A DNA stretch of 6,752 nucleotides. It comes from CAZFUY01 sp964522445 (lineage in GTDB: Bacteria; Pseudomonadota; Gammaproteobacteria; SZUA-229). The notes beneath the pieces are model-generated. The model was not told where the DNA came from. It saw nothing but the letters and a program-made list of their open reading frames with translations, and did not search any database. This document shows positions 1 through 4,537 of the stretch, one piece after another. The translations under genes and the position numbers were made by a program. The stretch is taken from the NCBI GenBank assembly GCA_964522445.1, contig CAZFUY010000132.1:1-6752 (forward strand), read 5' to 3'. Numbering within the stretch: position 1 is the stretch's first letter; the number at the start of each line of letters is the position of its first letter.

Positions 1-994
1 TCTTAAATGGAATAACAACAGTGCCCATCAGGTCACCAATTTTCAGTGTACGTTTACCACCGATAAGGATAGTAACGCCTTTGTCTGTACCGGTACGTAA
101 TGCTTTAGGCATAACGTTGATGCAGTGCATGCAGCGAACACAGTTGCGGTTATCGATAGCAATAGTGTCGTCGTCATTCAGACCCAGTGCCTGAGTTGGG
201 CAACGAGTAATTACGTTATCAATAATGTATTGACGGCCTTTAGCTTCAACGTAGTTTTTGAATTCAGCTGCGTCAACACGGATATCGTCGCGCCATGTGC
301 CGATAACAGCCATGTCTGCACGTTCGATAGCATTCTGGCAATCGTTAGGGCAACCAGAGACTTTGAATTTGAATTTGTATGGAAGAGCTGGACGATGAAC
401 GTCATCAGTGAAGTTGTTAACCAACCAACGCTGAATCGCGTGCTCATTACAGTTAGACATTTCACAACGAGCAGCACCAACACAGGCCATTGCAGTACGA
501 ACACAAGGACCCGCACCACCCATATCCCAGCCGTATTCATTAACATCGTCAAAGAAGTCCTGAACGCCATCAGTCGTTGTACCGATAAACATGATGTTAC
601 CAGTTTGACCGTGGAAGGTTTGTAGACCAGAGCCGTGTTTTTCCCAGCTATCAGCTAACTGATTCAACATATCAGTTGTGTAGTAGTTAGCAGGAGTGGG
701 TTGAATACGGATAGTGTGGAATTCTTTAGATTCTGGGAAAGCTTTTGCTACTTCAGAGAAGCGAGGGATAACACCACCGCCGTAACCAAATACAGATACG
801 GTGCCGCCTTTCCAGTAACCCTTACGAGTCTCATATGAATGTTCAAGCTGACCTAAAAGTGAGCTAGTTACATCAGCGATGAACTGGTTTTCGTGGTTAT
901 CACGTAATGCTTTGATGCCCGTAATGAATGATGGCCACGGGCCTTCTTCAAGTACGTCAAGCATTGGTGTTTCATAGATCTTCTTTGCTGCCAT
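1..994 (-). CDS. dsrA: Reverse-type dissimilatory sulfite reductase subunit alpha (partial, 3' end outside window)
   Basis: The minus strand encodes 331 codons from an ATG at 994 and runs off the left edge; full DsrA is roughly 400-430 residues, so the C-terminus is missing. In sulfur oxidisers cytoplasmic DsrAB works in reverse, oxidising sulfane sulfur carried by DsrC to sulfite. Visible motifs are C171-x5-C177 followed by SGCPNDC (C215-x3-C219), the siroheme-[4Fe-4S] ligand pattern of the family. A ferredoxin-type cluster follows, with C265, C285, C288 and C291 (RCP, then CVRCMHC). The start is supported by a GGAG ribosome binding site about seven bases upstream and by the expected N-terminus MAAKKIYETPMLD. 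It is transcribed divergently from the dioxygenase gene and is probably the first gene of a dsrAB operon to the left. The oxidative (reverse) assignment rests on resemblance to sulfur-oxidiser DsrA and on context; it was not tested by phylogeny. Confidence 0.95.
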   Translation of the reverse strand, partial: MAAKKIYETPMLDVLEEGPWPSFITGIKALRDNHENQFIADVTSSLLGQLEHSYETRKGYWKGGTVSVFGYGGGVIPRFSEVAKAFPESKEFHTIRIQPTPANYYTTDMLNQLADSWEKHGSGLQTFHGQTGNIMFIGTTTDGVQDFFDDVNEYGWDMGGAGPCVRTAMACVGAARCEMSNCNEHAIQRWLVNNFTDDVHRPALPYKFKFKVSGCPNDCQNAIERADMAVIGTWRDDIRVDAAEFKNYVEAKGRQYIIDNVITRCPTQALGLNDDDTIAIDNRNCVRCMHCINVMPKALRTGTDKGVTILIGGKRTLKIGDLMGTVVIPFK

Positions 995-1069
995 GGCGAT
1001 CTCCGTAGTAGGGACGACAGGTTATTATCCAAGGGGGGCGTAAGCCTGGTCCCATGTCTTTTAAAAATC

Positions 1070-1085
1070 CATGACCGAAGTCATG
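1070..1085 (-). promoter_or_regulatory. UUCG-tetraloop hairpin in the dsrA leader
   Basis: Read on the dsrA strand this is CATGAC-TTCG-GTCATG: a perfect 6-bp stem closed by the very stable C(UUCG)G tetraloop. It lies about 75 bases before the dsrA start and is followed within two bases by a run of five T. That gives it the outline of a short intrinsic terminator or attenuator, or of an mRNA-stabilising hairpin. The stem is short for an efficient terminator, so its function is uncertain. Confidence 0.5.
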
Positions 1086-1240
1086 CGTTTAGTTTCTTTA
1101 GAAATGACTTTCAGACCAAAGTCTAAAATTCACCCCATAATCAGTGCGTGTAGTCTAGGGCTACAATTGCAGCGAGAACATCCTACCCATGGGGGGGTGA
1201 GGCGTATTCCTGCTATCCCAAAAGGGATATGTACTTGCAA

Positions 1241-1260
1241 ATGAGTCAGACCTGACTCAT
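1241..1260. promoter_or_regulatory. 20-bp palindrome, candidate operator upstream of dsrA
   Basis: ATGAGTCAG and CTGACTCAT form perfect 9-bp inverted arms around a 2-bp centre, as expected for a dimeric DNA-binding regulator. On the dsrA strand it directly abuts TTGCAA, a weak -35-like hexamer, which would suit an activator site. The half-site TGACTCATGT recurs at 2657-2666, before the cas6-like gene. The cognate regulator is unknown. Confidence 0.45.
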
Positions 1261-1333
1261 GTAACTGTTTTAACACGACTAGAAATTAGGGGACAATAAT
1301 ATAGCACAAAATAATAAAAGGGTGCTTGATCGG

Positions 1334-1363
1334 TTGATAAAATATATTTTTGCTGGATATACC
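1334..1363 (+). promoter_or_regulatory. Candidate sigma-70 promoter for the dioxygenase gene
   Basis: TTGATA (1334-1339) and TATACC (1358-1363) are separated by 18 bases. The -35 box matches the consensus at five of six positions and the -10 box at four. This would give a leader of about 70 bases before the TTG start at 1438. It is the best pair I can see between the two divergent genes on the plus strand, in AT-rich DNA where chance matches are common. Confidence 0.35.
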
Positions 1364-1437
1364 GGCTTTAATTTAGGGTTTTTGAATTTTGCTGTAAATA
1401 TTACACTTCACTACAATTTGTTAACAGGTAGAGTAAC

Positions 1438-2322
1438 TTGTCTGAAAATCCATTTTCATTAGCGGATGATGCTGCTTATCAAAACTGGCGAAATGCCAGG
1501 CTGAAATATTACCCCAGTAATAAAGAGCAGCTTATGGTGACCTTATCTTCAGCGGATCTCTCTGGGCATGAATGTGAGCAGTTAATAAAATTGTGTGAAA
1601 AAACTAATTTTGCCATTTACCAGTTAAATGATCCTCAGCAGGGTAATAAGTCTTTTGTTCGTCAGTTGGGTAACAGGCTGGGGCTGCAAAGTCTGGATGG
1701 TAATTTATGTGCGGATAATGACAGTATTACTTCATTGCAGGTAATGGATTCAGGTCGTCATGCGGGTTATATACCTTACACAAACCGTAAACTCAGCTGG
1801 CATACAGATGGTTATTACAATGCTCCTGATGCGCAAATCCGTGGTATTTTGATGCATTGTGTCCAGCCGGCAGCTGACGGTGGTGAAAATTTATTACTGG
1901 ATCACGAAATAGTCTATATCCAGCTAAGAGATAAAAACCCGGACTATATAAAGGCATTGATGAATGATAATGCTATGACCATTCCAGCCAATATAGAAAA
2001 GGGAGTTGAGATTCGTGGAGAACAGACAGGACCCGTGTTTTCTATTGATGGGGATGGCTGCTTACATATGCGTTTTTCAGCTCGAACTCGAAATATTAAA
2101 TGGCGAGATAATAAAGTCACCCGAGAGGCTGTATTGTGTCTCAATAGTTTGCTCTCAGAAAATAACCCTTATGTTTTTAGATATAGATTAAGAGCTGGAG
2201 ACGGTATAATTTGTAATAATGTGCTGCATTGTCGAACAGGCTTTAGAGACGATGAACAGTCAGATTCCCATCGTCTGCTGTATCGAGCGCGCTATTTTGA
2301 CCGAGTAAAAGCTAAACCATAG
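1438..2322 (+). CDS. TauD/TfdA-family Fe(II)/2-oxoglutarate-dependent dioxygenase
   Basis: This 294-residue protein has the size and motifs of the TauD/TfdA/gamma-butyrobetaine hydroxylase superfamily, which couples decarboxylation of 2-oxoglutarate to oxidation of a substrate. The iron-binding facial triad is visible as H122-x-D124 in SWHTDGYYN and the distal H264 in NNVLHCRTGF. R279 in SHRLLYRARY, fifteen residues after H264, is the likely 2-oxoglutarate-binding arginine. The start is TTG: an in-frame TAG lies three codons upstream (1429-1431), and the next in-frame ATG would remove 32 residues that look native. A modest AGG lies about ten bases before TTG. The gene is divergent from dsrA, and a small gene begins 12 bases after its stop. 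The substrate cannot be read from the sequence; a sulfonate (as for TauD) is only suggested by the sulfur context. I recall similar proteins near dsr genes in other sulfur oxidisers, which I could not check. Confidence 0.85.
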   Translation: MSENPFSLADDAAYQNWRNARLKYYPSNKEQLMVTLSSADLSGHECEQLIKLCEKTNFAIYQLNDPQQGNKSFVRQLGNRLGLQSLDGNLCADNDSITSLQVMDSGRHAGYIPYTNRKLSWHTDGYYNAPDAQIRGILMHCVQPAADGGENLLLDHEIVYIQLRDKNPDYIKALMNDNAMTIPANIEKGVEIRGEQTGPVFSIDGDGCLHMRFSARTRNIKWRDNKVTREAVLCLNSLLSENNPYVFRYRLRAGDGIICNNVLHCRTGFRDDEQSDSHRLLYRARYFDRVKAKP

Positions 2323-2334
2323 TGAATAGTAAAA

Positions 2335-2541
2335 ATGTTTTATCTAAGTGATATATTAAAAATGGAACACGAAGTGGATAACTTCAATGATTTGCTGGAG
2401 GTTCTCCGTGAAAAAGCCCGTAAAGGCGAGATACATATGAATATAGATGTCAGGCCACCTTTTCAGGATACTCCCAAAGACTGGGAAAATCGCTGTGAAG
2501 TAGCATTTACTTTTCCTGATCGATCCGATGTGTATAAGTAG
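2335..2541 (+). CDS. Small hypothetical protein (68 aa, or 59 aa from internal ATG)
   Basis: I do not recognise a named family. The protein is soluble and charged, with an N-terminal amphipathic helix (FNDLLEVLREKARKGE) followed by a part that looks like beta strands, containing NIDVRPPFQDTPKDW and CEVAFTFPDR. There is no signal peptide or membrane segment. Two starts are possible: ATG at 2335, or ATG at 2362 (MEHEVDNFND), which begins just before the regular part of the protein. Neither has a good ribosome binding site, so translational coupling to the dioxygenase, whose stop is 12 bases upstream, is plausible. The ordered amino-acid pattern and operon-like spacing support a real gene. The long hairpin at 2579-2652 begins 37 bases after its stop. 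The function is unknown. Confidence 0.6.
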   Translation: MFYLSDILKMEHEVDNFNDLLEVLREKARKGEIHMNIDVRPPFQDTPKDWENRCEVAFTFPDRSDVYK

Positions 2542-2578
2542 CCTGTTTTTCAGGTAAAAAAATACTGATATCCCCGTC

Positions 2579-2652
2579 ATTCCTGCATGTTTTTAGCAGG
2601 AATCTGTTTGTGTACTGGAGTCACGATATTTCTGCTAAAAGCATGCAGGAAT
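2579..2652. repeat. Long inverted repeat (REP/MITE-like), 25-bp stem
   Basis: The arms 2579-2603 and 2628-2652 pair along 25 consecutive positions, with only two mismatches at DNA level (2590/2641 and 2600/2631). Both become G-U wobbles in RNA transcribed on the plus strand. The loop is 24 bases. The arms (CATTCCTGCATG...TTTTAGCAGGAA) resemble, from memory, the dispersed REP-like palindromes of many gammaproteobacteria (GTCATTCC...GCATGC...GGAATGAC). The right end diverges from that pattern, reading GGAATAACATGAC. It lies between two co-oriented genes and ends 34 bases before the cas6-like start, so it is probably transcribed. No open reading frame or target-site duplication is evident. Confidence 0.75.
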
Positions 2653-2667
2653 AACATGACTCATGTT
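2653..2667. promoter_or_regulatory. 15-bp palindrome, candidate operator upstream of the cas6-like gene
   Basis: AACATGA-C-TCATGTT is a perfect dyad with 7-bp arms around one base, ending 19 bases before the cas6-like start codon. It begins at the base after the long inverted repeat ends. Its core ATGA(C)TCAT and flank share TGACTCATGT with the palindrome upstream of dsrA (1253-1262), which suggests a common regulator. It could also be a chance AT-rich palindrome. Confidence 0.4.
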
Positions 2668-2686
2668 AATTTAGTGAGTAAATTCA

Positions 2687-3400
2687 ATGCTTTGGGAAGA
2701 AGATAAAAAACAGCAGTCATTTGTTGTACCTGATGATATTGCTGACCTGTTATTTAAAATCGAGTGTAAGCAAATTGCATTAGATCATGCTTTTGATTTA
2801 TCAGAAGCGCTGCATAAGGCTTTGCCCTGGCTGGCTGATGAAGAACGTGCAGGTGTGCATATGATTCATGGTGCATCTACAGGTAATGGCTGGCAGCGTC
2901 CGGAAGAAAGTGATGGTGACGGCTTTATTTATTTGTCTCGTCGCTCACGTATGCAAATCCGTTTGCCAAAAAAGCGTTATGCCGATGCAGACAAGCTTAT
3001 TGGTCAAACTTTAGATATTGGTGGTTCTACTCTAATCGTTGGTGAATACCAGATTAAACCATTAACTTCACTGGCAACCCTGTTTTCACGTTACGTTATC
3101 CTTGAGGATAATGAGACGGAAGATCAATTTGTGGGACGTATTTCTGATGAGTTAAAAGGTATAGGTGTTCATCTTAAAAAAGCGCTTTGCGGCATTGGCC
3201 ATGAATTTAATTTAGCTCAGCAGCAGGTTAAAACCATGAGTCTTATGGTGGCAGATCTTGATCCTGAAGAAGCGGTTATTTTGCAGCAGTATGGTGTTGG
3301 TGAAGGACGAAAAATGGGCTTTGGGTTGTTTGTGCCACATAAAGGAATTAAGCCGGTGGGAGATATGTCGGAGCAGTCTCACTTTAGCGGTACTGAGTAA
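2687..3400 (+). CDS. cas6: Cas6/Cmx6-type CRISPR RNA endonuclease homologue (type I-MYXAN-like), stand-alone
   Basis: This 237-residue protein matches what I recall of the Cas6 variant named type I-MYXAN Cas6/Cmx6. Cas6 proteins are RAMP-fold, metal-independent RNases that cut CRISPR precursor RNA beside a repeat hairpin. Visible features are an N-terminal VPDDIADLLFKIECK...LDHAFDLSEAL segment with H34 and H43 as candidate catalytic histidines, then LPWLADEERAGVHMIHGA (H58, H61). A basic LSRRSRMQIRLPKKR strand follows at about 83-97. The C-terminal glycine-rich loop is GVGEGRKMGFGLFVPHKGI (203-221), the Cas6 signature. No repeat-spacer array and no cas1, cas2, cas3, cas5, cas7 or cas8 homologue is present in the window. 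The ATG at 2687 has only a weak GTGAG-like site upstream. Its neighbours are sulfur-metabolism and small genes, so a role outside CRISPR immunity is possible. The family call is fairly firm; the substrate is unknown. Confidence 0.85.
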   Translation: MLWEEDKKQQSFVVPDDIADLLFKIECKQIALDHAFDLSEALHKALPWLADEERAGVHMIHGASTGNGWQRPEESDGDGFIYLSRRSRMQIRLPKKRYADADKLIGQTLDIGGSTLIVGEYQIKPLTSLATLFSRYVILEDNETEDQFVGRISDELKGIGVHLKKALCGIGHEFNLAQQQVKTMSLMVADLDPEEAVILQQYGVGEGRKMGFGLFVPHKGIKPVGDMSEQSHFSGTE

Positions 3401-3635
3401 CTCATTGAAATATATGGGATTTCAAACTTAAGGTTTTACTTTAACTTATTTAAAACGGGTATGAATAAATTAACCTTATATATCTAATGGGGTAAGTGAC
3501 ATTTCCTTTCAATTATGGGAAAGTAAGTCCCCATAAATTTTCATTGATTAAACCTAGGTTAATTAATTGGTTGCACACATATTTAGTGCTTCCAGCCGAT
3601 TACACCAGGTTCAACACATATATCGAGGCAGAATC
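3401..3635 (+). other. Structured AT-rich spacer/leader before the DsrC-like gene
   Basis: These 235 bases hold no gene I can support but several symmetric elements. TAAGGTT/AACCTTA (3429-3435 and 3472-3478) encloses GTTTTA/TAAAAC (3433-3438 and 3451-3456). A nested hairpin pairs ATGGGG (3487-3492) with CCCCAT (3529-3534) and TTTCC (3502-3506) with GGAAA (3518-3522); GTAAGT appears as a direct repeat at 3492-3497 and 3523-3528. AACCTAGGTT (3551-3560) is a perfect 10-bp palindrome. A weak promoter-like pair TTAATT/TATTTA (3559-3564, 3582-3587; 17-base spacing) could serve the downstream gene. The density of dyads suggests a regulated promoter or leader RNA, though AT-rich DNA inflates such matches. 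Confidence 0.5.
3405..3425 (+). repeat. Hairpin just after the cas6-like stop codon
   Basis: TTGAAAT (3405-3411) and ATTTCAA (3419-3425) make a perfect 7-bp AT-rich stem with a 7-base loop (ATATGGG), starting four bases after the stop codon. No T-run follows, so it is a poor intrinsic terminator. It may be an mRNA 3' structure, or a small Cas6-style hairpin substrate; the latter is speculation. Confidence 0.4.
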
Positions 3636-3956
3636 ATGGGACTTGAGTCAGTTGAAAGAACAGAAAAAGGTTATCTTGTTAACGCAAATGACTGGAACGA
3701 AGAAATAGCAGCTGAGCTATTTAAAGAAGAAGAAATTGAGCCTACTCAGGAGCATTGGGATATTGTTAAATATGTTCGTGAGGAAACGCTAGAAGGTAAT
3801 GAGCCAAACGAGCGTGGCATTATGAAAGCCATGGGTAAAATCTGGGGGCGTAAAGTTAAATCTAAGGAAATGTATGAAATGTTTCCTGGTATGCCATCAA
3901 AGCAAGGCTTAAAAATAGGCGGCTGTCCACAAAGTACGCGTAAAGGCGGTTACTAA
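3636..3956 (+). CDS. TusE/DsrC/DsvC-family sulfur relay-like protein, RspA-type (no canonical cysteines)
   Basis: This 106-residue protein has the DsrC/TusE fold pattern: GYLVNANDWNEEIAAEL near the start, the family hallmark EHWDIVKYVRE (39-49), then IMKAMGKIWG and YEMFPGMPSKQGLKIGG. DsrC carries sulfur as a persulfide or trisulfide on a penultimate cysteine (CysA) plus a second cysteine ten residues earlier (CysB); TusE keeps only CysA. Here the arm ends GGCPQSTRKGGY, so both positions are lost (the end is GGY, and CysB aligns with L92). The only cysteine is C97, where DsrC and TusE have Leu in GLPKP. Homologues without either cysteine have been called RspA, with a proposed regulatory rather than sulfur-carrying role. 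The start at 3636 is set by GAGG (3625-3628) seven bases upstream; an ATG at 3567 would add 23 unrelated residues and is unlikely. Nearby dsrA supports a sulfur-metabolism link. Confidence 0.88.
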   Translation: MGLESVERTEKGYLVNANDWNEEIAAELFKEEEIEPTQEHWDIVKYVREETLEGNEPNERGIMKAMGKIWGRKVKSKEMYEMFPGMPSKQGLKIGGCPQSTRKGGY

Positions 3957-4006
3957 AAATATACGTATCTATTCCTATTGGGGTAGAGGCAAACAGACTA
4001 ATTAGC

Positions 4007-4038
4007 GGCTATACTTTCGCAACTTAAGATTTATAGCC
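4007..4038 (+). promoter_or_regulatory. Inverted repeat overlapping a -10-like box before the 67-aa gene
   Basis: GGCTATA (4007-4013) and TATAGCC (4032-4038) are perfect 7-bp arms 18 bases apart. The first arm overlaps TATACT (4010-4015), a good -10-like hexamer, but I see no convincing -35. It ends 29 bases before the start codon at 4068. It could be an operator, or a leader hairpin between two co-oriented genes. Confidence 0.35.
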
Positions 4039-4067
4039 AGAATTAATACGATTTCACGAGGTGAAAC

Positions 4068-4271
4068 ATGAGCGATAGAGCTACACTAATTAAAGAAATT
4101 ATAGACATGCAGAAGAAATTCATTGAAAACGAACATAAAAACGGTTTCGATGCTAAAGAGTACTTCACTCCTGAGTCAGGTTCTGTATTAGATGGCTACC
4201 GTGATACATTCATGGATAAAGCTATGGAGTTGTGTGATGCAGCCCATGCAGACAAAGGTTCACACCGCTAG
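4068..4271 (+). CDS. Small charged hypothetical protein (67 aa)
   Basis: I know no function for this protein, though it recalls small conserved proteins encoded near sulfur-oxidation genes in other genomes (memory only, unchecked). It is soluble and probably mostly helical: LIKEIIDMQKKFIENEHKNG, then a linker EYFTPESGSVLDGY, then RDTFMDKAMELCDAAHADKG. It has one cysteine near the C-terminus (CDAAHAD) and no signal peptide or membrane segment. The start is well supported by GAGGTGA six to ten bases before the ATG. It lies 111 bases after the DsrC-like gene and directly before a strong terminator, so it is probably the last gene of this transcription unit. A partnership with the DsrC-like protein is inference from position. 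Confidence 0.75.
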   Translation: MSDRATLIKEIIDMQKKFIENEHKNGFDAKEYFTPESGSVLDGYRDTFMDKAMELCDAAHADKGSHR

Positions 4272-4294
4272 ACTAATCTTTACCTAAAGATTTT

Positions 4295-4324
4295 AAAAAG
4301 CCGCTTTTATAGCGGCTTTTTTTT
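4295..4324 (+). terminator. Strong intrinsic terminator
   Basis: AAAAAGCCGCT (4295-4305) pairs perfectly with AGCGGCTTTTT (4311-4321) around a 5-base loop, and eight T follow the GC core (4317-4324). It lies 23 bases after the stop of the 67-aa gene, so it closes the plus-strand gene set that starts with the dioxygenase. Its A-rich left flank could also let it act on the minus strand, at the far end of the pseudouridine synthase-like transcript. Confidence 0.92.
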
Positions 4325-4358
4325 GAAAGGATTAAGAGAAAATGTAAATGAAATGTAT

Positions 4359-4389
4359 TAGCCCAGATTTGATCTGATACTGTGGGCTA
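4359..4389. repeat. Nested dyad in the convergent intergenic gap
   Basis: TAGCCCA (4359-4365) and TGGGCTA (4383-4389) are perfect 7-bp arms. Inside, CAGAT-TTG-ATCTG (4364-4376) forms a second hairpin that overlaps the left arm by two bases, so the two stems partly compete. There is no T-run on either side. The element lies between the plus-strand terminator and the 3' end of the minus-strand gene; the rest of 4325-4537 shows nothing I can name. Confidence 0.35.
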
Positions 4390-4537
4390 TCAGGATTCAA
4401 TACAATCTGACAGCGATTAACTCTAAGCTGCTATTTACAGGATGAGTTGTAAAATTATCAAGTTAGCCATAAGCCGTAATTGATTCATTCATATGCATGT
4501 GAAAAATAGATTCAAAAATTCTAAAAAATAATTAAAC

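Larger units (their letters stand above)
995..1437. other. Divergent intergenic region / dsrA leader (no gene seen)
   Basis: These 443 bases separate dsrA from the oppositely oriented dioxygenase gene, and I find no convincing coding sequence in them. Read toward dsrA there are several short dyads: TATCCC-AAAA-GGGATA (1214-1229), GACTTT/AAAGTC (1106-1123), TGTAG/CTACA (1149-1165) and a UUCG hairpin at 1070-1085. A 20-bp palindrome lies at 1241-1260. A run of seven G (1191-1197 region) and a GGGGGG run near 1034 give C-rich stretches in the dsrA leader RNA. I could not identify a clear -35/-10 pair for dsrA. Regulation by an activator bound at the palindrome, or by leader RNA structure, is inference. 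Confidence 0.6.

Noticed and set aside
211..570. 119-codon open frame on the minus strand
   Set aside because: It overlaps dsrA on the same strand in another frame and does not resemble a protein family.
125..625. 166-codon open frame on the plus strand
   Set aside because: It is antisense to dsrA, whose minus-strand frame is unmistakable with cluster motifs; the antisense translation has no recognisable domain.
1944..2191. Short frames on both strands inside the dioxygenase gene
   Set aside because: They are shadows of a full-length gene with complete catalytic motifs.
2356..2580. 74-codon minus-strand frame opposite the small protein
   Set aside because: It runs into the inverted repeat and lacks a ribosome site; the plus-strand frame has better protein-like patterning and operon spacing.
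3567..3635. N-terminal extension of the DsrC-like protein from ATG at 3567
   Set aside because: The added 23 residues do not match the family, and a clear GAGG precedes the ATG at 3636.
2540..3640. CRISPR array near the Cas6-like gene
   Set aside because: I looked for regularly spaced direct repeats here and in the other intergenic regions. Only single inverted repeats and one 6-base direct repeat were found.
3496..3708. 70-codon frame starting GTG before the DsrC-like gene
   Set aside because: It overlaps the DsrC-like gene in another frame, covers the dyad-rich spacer and has no ribosome site.
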